Shown here: in pieces, positions 57,090 to 64,000 of the stretch
How positions within the stretch are numbered: the first letter of the stretch is position 1
How the letters are laid out: every line of letters starts with the position of its first letter
Assembly (NCBI RefSeq): GCF_001583495.1
Contig: NZ_LQAQ01000018.1
Coordinates: forward strand, 294,827 to 358,826
From: Flammeovirga sp. SJP92
GTDB taxonomy: Bacteria; Bacteroidota; Bacteroidia; Cytophagales; Flammeovirgaceae
DNA: 64,000 bases
Direction: 5' to 3'
Program-made: the position numbers and the translations under genes
Notes under the pieces: generated by a model
What the model was told of the DNA's origin: nothing
The model's database searches: none
The model's input: only the letters and a program-made list of their open reading frames with translations

Positions 57090-57136
57090 ATTTGCACATA
57101 TTTATAGGCCGAACTTTATTCTTAATTAAGTAAACT

Positions 57137-57221
57137 GGCGAAATTAGTTTCATAACAATCGTAGACTGGAAAAAACTCCTTCTAATACCATCTGAAAACT
57201 TTTGCTCAAATTAATTTCGCC
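57137..57221. repeat. Inverted repeat, 14-bp arms, between the two terD genes
   Basis: GGCGAAATTAGTTT and AAATTAATTTCGCC pair with one wobble around a 57-nt loop. A weak T-rich tract (TTTATTCTTAT) follows on the plus strand, so it could be a leaky terminator between the two genes or an operator for the second. Confidence 0.6.
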
Positions 57222-57278
57222 TTTATTCTTATAAAGCAAACACAAAGGCTCTTCATAAACTAAGATATCATTTGACCA

Positions 57279-57902
57279 ATGAGTACATCTCTAAAGAAAA
57301 AAACTGGAATTTCATTATCGAAAGGGAGTAAAATTTCCCTTCTCAAAAAAGATGGCAATACGCTGGACTATGTCAGAGTAGGTGTAAACTGGGGTGCTAT
57401 CAAAGAAAAAGTCCTTTTTGGGCTTTTGAACAATAAAGTTAACGTTGACCTTGACGCAAGTATAAGTGCTTTCGATAAGGAAATGAACGAGATCTACACA
57501 GTCTATTATAACGAATTAGTTTCTCCTGACGGTGCTGTAACACATACTGGAGATGACTTGGAAGGAGATTCAGAAGAAAATGACGGTTTGGACAATGAAA
57601 CTATTCAGGTTCATCTCAATGAGGTAGCTCAGGAAGTGGATCAGATTTTCTTGTACCTTAATTCGTACAAAAAGCAGGATTTTGCAACGATTCCTTTCTC
57701 TGAAGTGAGAATTTATACTAAGAATGACCTGATTGCAACGTTCAACCTTTCTTCCAATTCTGAGTTTGCCGGATATGTTTCCATGATTATGGGACGCCTT
57801 TATAAGATTGAAGGCAACTGGAAGTTTGAAGCTTTAGGAGAACCTATCCGTTCAAGAGATATAGAAGGAACGATCAAATATTTACAGGTAAAATATTCTT
57901 AA
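57279..57902 (+). CDS. TerD family protein, copy 2
   Basis: A 207-residue TerD homologue. It has SKGSKISLLKKDGNTLDYVRVGVNWG, an extra loop (FGLLNNKVNVDLDASISAFDKE) and a longer acidic segment (LEGDSEENDGLDNETIQ) where copy 1 has its calcium loop. The second half matches TerZ-type family members, ending in GRLYKIEGNWKFEALGEP. The divergence from copy 1 implies separate roles or partners. A terminator follows at 57994-58039. Confidence 0.88.
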   Translation: MSTSLKKKTGISLSKGSKISLLKKDGNTLDYVRVGVNWGAIKEKVLFGLLNNKVNVDLDASISAFDKEMNEIYTVYYNELVSPDGAVTHTGDDLEGDSEENDGLDNETIQVHLNEVAQEVDQIFLYLNSYKKQDFATIPFSEVRIYTKNDLIATFNLSSNSEFAGYVSMIMGRLYKIEGNWKFEALGEPIRSRDIEGTIKYLQVKYS

Positions 57903-57993
57903 TTTTGCCTGCACTTTCTTCTCAAAATCATGACAAGTATGAAATGAAATGAATTTTGATAGAAAGTTAATTATAAAGACACCTATCAGAGAT

Positions 57994-58039
57994 GAGGGAA
58001 GAGTGATACAGTACTGTAGCATTTCTTCTCTCCTTTTTT
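57994..58039 (+). terminator. Intrinsic terminator of the terD pair
   Basis: GAGGGAAGA pairs with TCTTCTCTC (one wobble), with an inner palindrome TACAGTACTGTA, followed by six T residues. Confidence 0.8.
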
Positions 58040-58294
58040 AGAGCTTGTTTAAAACATCTCTTATGAAAATAATGATTGTCTTTATCACTCAATGACACTA
58101 AAAATATTGAAGGTAACGATCTACTACACATGTACACTGTAAACTATTTATAGTGATTAGAAATGAACCAATTAATTCCGTTTATTACTAACAACCAATT
58201 AGTTTACAATACAACTACCTTCTTTTTATGAAAATATAGGGAGTGCTAACACTGTAGTACTATTCCTTATCCACTTAAACTTTTGACTATTACA
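58040..58294. other. Spacer between terD terminator and the next gene
   Basis: AT-rich, 255 bp within a 392-bp gene-free stretch. It contains TAGGGAGTGCTAACACTG before the next gene but no recognised element. Confidence 0.4.
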
Positions 58295-58669
58295 ATGGAA
58301 CGAATCAACTACCACAACAAGCGATTTAAGGCTATTTCAAACTCCGAAAATGGAGAAGTTGACAATGAAACATTTTTCCATTATCGACAAGGTGGTGATG
58401 TAATCTGGGCTACCTATTACGGCACCAATATCAGAATGGGAACAATCACAGGAATTGTCAAAGAAGACAGTTCTTTGGAGTTTACTTATCAACACGTCAA
58501 CACCAATGATGAAATCATGACAGGAAAATGTATTTCCATTCCAGAAAAACAGTCTGACGGCAACTTGATCATGAAAGAAACCTGGGAGTGGACCTGCAAG
58601 GATTTCTCAAAAGGCACTTCTAAAATTATAGAACTCGTTGAAAAAGAAAATTTAGTACGACTGTTTTAA
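58295..58669 (+). CDS. Small conserved protein, often annotated as N-acetylglutamate synthase-like
   Basis: The start at 58295 (MERINYHNKRFKAIS) is an ATG; an upstream TTG would add 4 residues. The 124-residue protein has blocks FFHYRQGGDVIWATYYGTNI and GKCISIPEKQSDGNLIMKETWEWTC, which occur in a Bacteroidota family commonly labelled as n-acetylglutamate synthase by automatic annotation. It lacks any acetyltransferase motif I can see, so the label is doubtful. It looks like a compact beta-barrel of lipocalin or allene-oxide type. Function unknown. Confidence 0.65.
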   Translation: MERINYHNKRFKAISNSENGEVDNETFFHYRQGGDVIWATYYGTNIRMGTITGIVKEDSSLEFTYQHVNTNDEIMTGKCISIPEKQSDGNLIMKETWEWTCKDFSKGTSKIIELVEKENLVRLF

Positions 58670-58866
58670 TCAACAGCTTCTGACGTTTTAACGCATATCA
58701 ATAAATTTTATCGAATTATAGTTTTTTTCGATCGGATTTTAATTCACTTTTTAGAGTTTATTGTGTTAATTGCGAATGAAAAAAATGATCTATCTCACCA
58801 AAACTGCGATATATCATCTTTTTTGAAAACGAAAAATATTATTCATAACAATAAAAACTTACTACA

Positions 58867-59466
58867 ATGGCATTCGAATTACCTCAGTTACCGTATGCAT
58901 ACGATGCTTTAGAGCCACACTTTGACGCTCGTACAATGGAAATTCACCACTCTAAGCACCACGCTGCTTATACTTCAAAATTAAACGCAGCTATCGAAGG
59001 TACTGCTGACGCTGACAAGTCTATCGAAGACTTACTTTCAGCTGACGAGTTATCAGGTGCTGTAAGAAACAACGGTGGCGGTTTCTACAACCACAACTTA
59101 TTCTGGACAGTTTTATCACCAAACGGTGGTGGTGCTCCTACAGGAGACTTAGCGGCTGCTATTGATGCTGCATTTGGTTCTTTTGATGCTTTCAAAGAAG
59201 CTTTTGCTAACGCTGCTGCTACACGTTTCGGTTCAGGTTGGGCTTGGTTATGTGTAGACAATGGTACTGTTTCAGTTTGCTCAACTGCAAACCAAGACAA
59301 TCCATTAATGAAAGGTGAGTGCGGTGGAACACCAATCTTAGGTCTTGACGTTTGGGAGCACGCTTACTACTTAAACTACCAAAACCGTCGTCCTGATTAC
59401 ATTTCTGCATTCTGGAATGTTGTAAACTGGGAAGAAGTTGCAAAAAGATTTGAAGCGGCTAAGTAA
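58867..59466 (+). CDS. sodB: Superoxide dismutase, Fe/Mn family
   Basis: A 199-residue enzyme that disproportionates superoxide in the cytoplasm. Metal ligands are His27 (MEIHHSKHH), His in [10 protein letters not shown] (about 80), and Asp and His in [20 protein letters not shown] (about 163 and 167). The second shell (GGG before FYNH, Gly-rich FGSGWAWL) is more like Mn-type than Fe-type, so the metal is uncertain; sodA would be an equally valid symbol. The DNA is rich in preferred codons, pointing to strong expression. A terminator follows. Confidence 0.95.
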   Translation: MAFELPQLPYAYDALEPHFDARTMEIHHSKHHAAYTSKLNAAIEGTADADKSIEDLLSADELSGAVRNNGGGFYNHNLFWTVLSPNGGGAPTGDLAAAIDAAFGSFDAFKEAFANAAATRFGSGWAWLCVDNGTVSVCSTANQDNPLMKGECGGTPILGLDVWEHAYYLNYQNRRPDYISAFWNVVNWEEVAKRFEAAK

Positions 59467-59483
59467 TTAGCACTTATCAAAAA

Positions 59484-59525
59484 TAAAAAAGAAGCCATCT
59501 TGGAATACTCCTAGATGGCTTTTTC
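59484..59525 (+). terminator. Intrinsic terminator of the sod gene
   Basis: AGCCATCTTGGA pairs with TCCTAGATGGCT (nearly perfect), flanked by A and T runs; it can also serve the convergent sulfatase gene. Confidence 0.85.
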
Positions 59526-59600
59526 AGTATAAGTAAGTCACACACACTAATTTTACAGCTACAGGTTAAAAAAATCTACCTGTTTTTCTTATTTCTATTA

Positions 59601-61232
59601 CTAAAAAATACGTTGAGAATAAGGAGTCACACATACCTTATTTGAAGTTTTATACCCTATTCTAATTGCCATAACTGTTATTGAATCTGTTGCTTTAATA
59701 TTGATTGGTTCACTATATATCGCCCACTCTTCGTCATTTTTTTGATAACCTATAGAAGCTCCTTGAGTAGCACATGCTAAATGTAATTTGCCATTTCTCA
59801 CCTTGTATTCCACATCAGCGGTTTGAGGTTGTTCTTGATTAGGCCACATTTCTTCAATCATTTTTGCTTCTGCTTCCAAGCATCTATCCTTAATATTTTT
59901 TTGCCATTTATTCATTGCCCCTCTCATTCTTTTCACTACCTCTTTCAATTGTGTATCTCCTATCACATTATACAATTCATCAGGATCATTTTTCAAGTCA
60001 TATAACACTTCTAATTCTTTGACAGGAACAAACCATTTCATCTGACCTTCAGGAAGCTTCTTTTGATCCTTCAATTCTAATAAGACTTGCATGGTAGGTA
60101 CATTTTTTCTGTACTCTATATCTTGATAGCTTGATGGCAATTCATATAAATACTTTACATAAAGGTATTTTCCATCTGTCACACTTCTTCTTGCAGAAGT
60201 ATGCTCATCCATTCTATCCCTCGCTGCAAAAGAGTACTTTCTCTTTTGAGATTGAATACTTGTCCCCTGTAAATATTTTGGAGCTTTCACCCCTGCCATT
60301 TCTAATACCGTTGGCGCTAAATCAATAAAGTTCACCACTTGCTCACTGTAACCTTTTGCCGCATTTTGAGGATATTTTATCATAAAGGGAACATGCACCC
60401 CTGATGAAATCACTTCACGTTTTTGTCTTGGCATCGGTCCGCCATGATCAGAGAAGAAAAAAATATAAGTATTGTCATACAACCCATCTTCTTTTAATTG
60501 CTCGATGATCTCCCCCACTCTTTTATCCAATAACTCAAGATTACTATACACTCTTGCGATGTCTTTTCTTACTTCAGTAGTGTCAGGGTAATAGTCAGGA
60601 ACATTTACTTTATGAGGTGAAACGGTGAGAGGAAGATGATTGTGCTTCCATAATTTCGATTCATGCGTTTCATTAAAATTAAATACCGCAAAAAAAGGTT
60701 GATCTACTTCTCTATTTCTCCAATGTGCTTTTGTATCATTTTGATCCCAAGCTGTAAAAGGTGAAGCAAATTGATAATCTGTCTTGGCATTGTTGGTACA
60801 ATAATATCCTGCTTCCCTCAAATACTCTGGAAAACACTTTACATAATGAGGAATAACGGCACTATACTCTATAACATTATTGCCCTCTTTATCTGTCACA
60901 TTTTTGTTTTTACTATAAACTCCTTTACTCTCACCCATGATGTCTCTGCCTGTTCGCATATGGTTTGTCCCTAAAAAAGTTGGATACATACCCGTAATAA
61001 TGGCAGATCGACTCGGAGCACAAACACCCGCGGTAGAAAACGCATTATTAAAAACTTTACTGTTTTTAGACAATGAATTGATATTTGGAGTATGAGCCGT
61101 TGAATCACCATAACAAGCAAGCAAAGGACTCATATCTTCAAAAGTGATCCAAACAATATTGGGTCTTTGATTTTGTGCTATCGTTGACAATGCTAATAAG
61201 AGTAATAGCATTAATGTTCCACTTTGTTTCAT
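59601..61232 (-). CDS. Secreted S1 sulfatase with C-terminal chitobiase-like domain
   Basis: The start is the ATG at 61230-61232 (MKQSGTLMLLLLLAL); an upstream TTG is less likely. Signal peptide to TIAQ. The sulfatase core has NIVWITFEDMSPLLACYGD (metal-binding Asp), the formylglycine motif CAPSR (Cys about 71) and FFFSDHGGPMPRQKR. The C-terminal ~70 residues (VEYKVRNGKLHLACATQGASIGYQ) resemble the chitobiase C-terminal domain. The overall type is heparan-N-sulfatase-like. Substrate is unknown, likely a marine sulfated polysaccharide. It needs conversion of Cys71 by an anSME-type maturase, which is not in the window. Confidence 0.9.
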   Translation of the reverse strand: MKQSGTLMLLLLLALSTIAQNQRPNIVWITFEDMSPLLACYGDSTAHTPNINSLSKNSKVFNNAFSTAGVCAPSRSAIITGMYPTFLGTNHMRTGRDIMGESKGVYSKNKNVTDKEGNNVIEYSAVIPHYVKCFPEYLREAGYYCTNNAKTDYQFASPFTAWDQNDTKAHWRNREVDQPFFAVFNFNETHESKLWKHNHLPLTVSPHKVNVPDYYPDTTEVRKDIARVYSNLELLDKRVGEIIEQLKEDGLYDNTYIFFFSDHGGPMPRQKREVISSGVHVPFMIKYPQNAAKGYSEQVVNFIDLAPTVLEMAGVKAPKYLQGTSIQSQKRKYSFAARDRMDEHTSARRSVTDGKYLYVKYLYELPSSYQDIEYRKNVPTMQVLLELKDQKKLPEGQMKWFVPVKELEVLYDLKNDPDELYNVIGDTQLKEVVKRMRGAMNKWQKNIKDRCLEAEAKMIEEMWPNQEQPQTADVEYKVRNGKLHLACATQGASIGYQKNDEEWAIYSEPINIKATDSITVMAIRIGYKTSNKVCVTPYSQRIF

Positions 61233-61660
61233 ACTCAATACTAATTTCTATTCTGGGTAGACACTCAAGTCTTTTGGTTAAAAACCTGAATTCACATGAT
61301 GTGATTCCGATATTGTTTCTACAAATATCAGTGATTCATTCTTTTGAGGAGGGTGAAAAACTGTTCAAAAACGTTTGCATTTGTGTTTTTGCACACGTCA
61401 ATAACAATCACAACTGAATATCAGTTGTTTACATTTATTTCATGTTTTTTTTATGAACTATTTCCACACCTACAAGAATCATTATTCAACTATAATAACA
61501 GTGTATCAAAGTACTTTTGCATAGGTACTTTTGGAACAGGAAGTACACTCTAAATTTTTTAAAGAAATGAATTGATTATAATTCATTTTATTATTTGTAC
61601 CAGAACAAAAGTGAACTGACATTTTTCTTTTGCCCTAGTACTTAAGTTGAATATCATCAG
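61233..61660. other. Divergent region between the two sulfatase genes
   Basis: 428 bp without a gene. It carries two copies of TACTTTTG (61512-61519 and 61526-61533) in a 14-bp direct repeat, both good -7 boxes for the plus-strand sulfatase, without TTTG at -33. The minus-strand sulfatase has no clear promoter. Shared control of the pair is possible. Confidence 0.45.
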
Positions 61661-63298
61661 ATGAAAAGATTACTTATTTTTTTCCCATTTATGATTGGAC
61701 TTCTTTCGCTGGGAAGTTGCTCCAAAGTAAATAGCTCTCAAGAAGAGACCGCTCAACCAAATATCATATTTATCATGAGTGATGATCACGCCACCAACGC
61801 CATTAGTGCTTATGGTGGAAGATTAGCAAAACAATTTCCTGACCTTACTCCTAACATTGACCGTATAGCCAATGAAGGGATGATTATGCAAAATACATTT
61901 TGTACAAACGCTATTTGTGGTCCTTCTAGAGCGGCCATATTAACAGGTAAGTTCAGTCATAAAAATGGTTTCTTTAAAAATGAGAGCGGTGGTGATTTTG
62001 ATGGTTCTCAACAAACATTCCCTAAGCTATTACAAAAAGCAGGCTACCAAACGGCTGTAATTGGAAAATGGCATTTAGGCACTGTTCCAACTGGATTTGA
62101 TTACTCTAAAGTGATGATCAATCATGGCGGTCAGGGTACTTATTTTAACACTATTTTCCTAGAAAACGGTCAAGATACCATTAAAGAAACTCGTTTTCAC
62201 TCTTCAAGACAAGTTTGGGAAGATGCTAAAAAGTGGTTAACGGGAGGTCGTGATCAGAAGAAACCATTTATGTTGATGTATCAGTTCAAGGCACCTCACC
62301 GCCCTTGGGACCCTGATCCACAATTCCAGCATGTATTTGATGATGTTGAAATCGTTGAGCCAGAAACTTTCAATGATACTTATGAAGGAAAAGTTGCGGC
62401 AGGTAACACTTGGCAAACGATCGAAAGAAACTTAAACAGAAAGGATTTAAAAGTACATCCTGAAAATATTGACGCAATGTTTAAGCAAGAAATCAATGCT
62501 TGGTACAAATACGGAAATAATAACGAAGAACCTTGGTCGCCAAATGATACATTAAAAGGTCAGGATTTGAAGAAATGGAAATACCAAAAGTACATGAAAG
62601 AGTACTTGGGTTGTGTAAAAGGTGTGGACCACTATATTGGTGAGTTATTAAACTACTTAGATGAATCTGGATTAGCTGAAAATACGATCGTGATTTATAC
62701 TTCTGATCAAGGTTTCTATTTAGGTGAACACGGTTGGTTTGATAAGAGAATGATGTATGAGGAGTCTTTCAAAATGCCATTCTTAATCCGCTACCCAAAT
62801 CATATTCAACCAAAAACGGTCTCTAACAAATTAGCCATGAACGTGGACTTCGCCCCAACATTACTTGATTTCGCAGGTGTTGAAATTCCAGAAGACATTC
62901 AAGGAAAGTCGTTCCGTAATATTGTAGAAGGAAAAGAGGAAGACAAGTGGAGAGATGCAGTGTACTATCACTACTACGAATTCCCATGGTGGCACCACGT
63001 TTTACCTCATTATGGTATCCGTACTGAAAAGTACAAACTGATCCATTTCTATTACAACCCTGAGGTGGCGAAGAATGAATGGAGAGCCAACGATTGGGAA
63101 CTTTTCGATTTAGAAAACGACCCTAACGAGCTTAACAACCTCTATGGAAAAGCAGGTTATGAAGAAATCACAGCTCAATTGAAAGAGCGTCTTTTAGCGG
63201 TTCAAAGCGAGTATCAAGAAGACACTCAAGAAGATATGATGAAAAAAACAGATGTACGCATCGGGCGCGTATACGAACATAACAAATATTCAAAATAG
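61661..63298 (+). CDS. Surface lipoprotein S1 sulfatase
   Basis: A 545-residue sulfatase with lipoprotein signal (lipobox LGSC). The core has NIIFIMSDDHATNAISAYGG (metal-binding DD), CGPSRAAILTGK with formylglycine Cys at about 86, GKWHLG, and TSDQGFYLGEHGWFDKRMMYEES, a pattern of N-acetylglucosamine-6-sulfatase-like S1 members. It is anchored at the surface or in the periplasm. It is divergent from the sulfatase at 59601-61232 and shares little with it outside the core. Substrate is not deducible. Confidence 0.92.
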   Translation: MKRLLIFFPFMIGLLSLGSCSKVNSSQEETAQPNIIFIMSDDHATNAISAYGGRLAKQFPDLTPNIDRIANEGMIMQNTFCTNAICGPSRAAILTGKFSHKNGFFKNESGGDFDGSQQTFPKLLQKAGYQTAVIGKWHLGTVPTGFDYSKVMINHGGQGTYFNTIFLENGQDTIKETRFHSSRQVWEDAKKWLTGGRDQKKPFMLMYQFKAPHRPWDPDPQFQHVFDDVEIVEPETFNDTYEGKVAAGNTWQTIERNLNRKDLKVHPENIDAMFKQEINAWYKYGNNNEEPWSPNDTLKGQDLKKWKYQKYMKEYLGCVKGVDHYIGELLNYLDESGLAENTIVIYTSDQGFYLGEHGWFDKRMMYEESFKMPFLIRYPNHIQPKTVSNKLAMNVDFAPTLLDFAGVEIPEDIQGKSFRNIVEGKEEDKWRDAVYYHYYEFPWWHHVLPHYGIRTEKYKLIHFYYNPEVAKNEWRANDWELFDLENDPNELNNLYGKAGYEEITAQLKERLLAVQSEYQEDTQEDMMKKTDVRIGRVYEHNKYSK

Positions 63299-63331
63299 TA
63301 AGAGTACAGTTATAACAATCTTGTAAGTAAA

Positions 63332-63361
63332 AGGCAACTTCCTTTGGGGGTTGCTTTTTTA
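63332..63361 (+). terminator. Intrinsic terminator of the plus-strand sulfatase gene
   Basis: GCAAC/GTTGC plus TTCC/GGGG pairs around a 3-nt loop, followed by six T residues. Confidence 0.82.
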
Positions 63362-63401
63362 GTGAAAGAATTTTCTTGTACATTCAATATTCTTCTATCT
63401 T

Positions 63402-63653
63402 CTAAAAATGAATTATCACATTCTTAGAATCTCCTTTTCCATTTTTAAAATCAAAACTAAAATGCTGTTTACCCTTTTGGAAATTATCAAAGAGCTTCGC
63501 TATGAATAAAGGATTATTTATATTATTTGAGTGCAGTACCTCTCCATCATTAAAAATATAACCTGTCTTTTTTCCTGTCTGATGATCTAAAAAGTAGGCT
63601 TTATTATAACTAGAATCAGAGAAATAAAATGCATAATCTCGAAACTGGTTCAA
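63402..63653 (-). pseudogene. Start-less duplicate of the 3' end of a gene
   Basis: This 83-codon open frame opens with TTG directly after an in-frame TAA, without an ATG or a signal for translation. Its C-terminal residues (FNDGEVLHSNNINNPLFIAK ... KNVIIHF) are the same as those at the end of the partial gene at 63836-64000, apart from Lys to Glu. It is best read as a displaced 3' copy, the kind of orphan tail seen in polymorphic toxin arrays or from simple unequal exchange. Confidence 0.75.
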
Positions 63654-63798
63654 GTCTTAAGCTGAAAGCGTGACTTGGACCTATATCTGAAAAAGTCTGT
63701 AGACTTTTAGTGCTGACTGGTCTTGCTATAAGTCTTTAGACTTATTACAATTGTAAGCACAAGTGACGCTTCGCTGAACACTTGCGCTAGTCCGGGTT
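63654..63798. repeat. Palindrome-rich spacer between the two repeat copies
   Basis: 145 bp holding two perfect palindromes with the same core: AAAAGTCT-GT-AGACTTTT (63691-63708) and ATAAGTCT-TT-AGACTTAT (63728-63745). They are flanked by an imperfect inverted repeat (GCTGAAAGCGTGACTTG near 63661 and CAAGTGACGCTTCGCTG near 63750). It resembles a REP/MITE-like element more than normal intergenic DNA. Confidence 0.65.
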
Positions 63799-63835
63799 AA
63801 AGAATTTTCTTGTACATTCAATATTCTTCTATCTT

Positions 63836-64000
63836 CTAAAAATGAATTATCACATTCTCAGAATCTCCTTTTCCATTTTTAAAATCAAAACTAAAATGCT
63901 GTTTACCCTTTTGGAAATTATCAAAGAGCTTCGCTATGAATAAAGGATTATTTATATTATTTGAGTGCAGTACCTCTCCATCATTAAAAATATAACCTGT
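63836..64000 (-). CDS. C-terminal end of an unidentified gene entering from the right (partial)
   Basis: The open frame is intact from the stop codon (63836-63838) to the window edge, 54 sense codons, and continues outside. Its sequence equals the start-less copy at 63402-63653 except for one Glu for Lys. I do not recognise the domain. It is the likely parental copy, because the other one has no start. Confidence 0.6.
   Translation of the reverse strand, partial: TGYIFNDGEVLHSNNINNPLFIAKLFDNFQKGKQHFSFDFKNGKGDSENVIIHF

Larger units (their letters stand above)
63365..64000 (-). repeat. Large direct repeat, period 434 bp, running off the right edge
   Basis: Copy 1 begins at 63365 and copy 2 begins at 63799 and continues to the window end. 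Over the ~200 bp visible in both, I see a single difference (T at 63424 versus C in copy 2), which changes Lys to Glu. The two copies are separated by a 145-bp spacer that is not part of the gene. Confidence 0.9.

Overview
The window looks like a chromosomal segment from a low-GC marine Bacteroidota, most likely a Flammeovirga-like member of the Cytophagales. The evidence is a SusC/SusD pair, a PorX-type regulator of type IX secretion, two sulfatases, three tandem OmpH chaperones, TonB-dependent B12 uptake, and promoters of the Bacteroidota type (TAnnTTTG, sometimes with TTTG 19-22 bp upstream). The genus is inferred from protein style, not from a marker gene. I saw no rRNA, tRNA, CRISPR array or transposase.

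Left part (1-18 kb, almost all on the minus strand): a partial secreted protein, an outer-membrane barrel, a SusC-SusD-surface glycan-binding lipoprotein operon without enzymes, ndk, an MsbA-like ABC exporter, the conserved prkA-yhbH-spoVR stress module, and a WG-repeat protein. Centre-left (18-30 kb): a purine or nucleoside uptake pair (Tsx-like channel plus NCS2 permease) behind a ~400-nt leader that ends in an intrinsic terminator, two tandem LuxR-type regulators, a beta-propeller protein, a DEAD-box helicase carrying an exact 102-bp in-frame tandem duplication, three OmpH/Skp genes with a methyltransferase, and monomeric NADP isocitrate dehydrogenase.

Centre (30.6-41 kb): a B12 region. 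A cobalamin riboswitch with a terminator-type expression platform leads into two lipoproteins that share an N-terminal module, a BtuB-like TonB-dependent receptor and a BtuG-like propeller. After these come a LytS-type histidine kinase and the fused B12-dependent acyl-CoA mutase IcmF. Vitamin sensing, import and use therefore sit side by side.

Right part (41-64 kb): membrane and TPR proteins, a SPOR-like protein, an Ig-like repeat protein, an APS/PAPS reductase, porX, an exonuclease-BRCT protein, an acyltransferase, a patatin, a coiled-coil protein followed by two TerD proteins, superoxide dismutase, and two divergent sulfatases. An exact 78-bp tandem duplication carrying a terminator-like hairpin lies at 54.6 kb. 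At the right edge the 3' end of a gene that enters from outside is repeated 434 bp further on as a start-less fragment, separated by a palindrome-rich spacer. The strongest candidates for follow-up are the B12 locus with its shared-module lipoproteins, the purine-transport leader, and the right-edge repeat.
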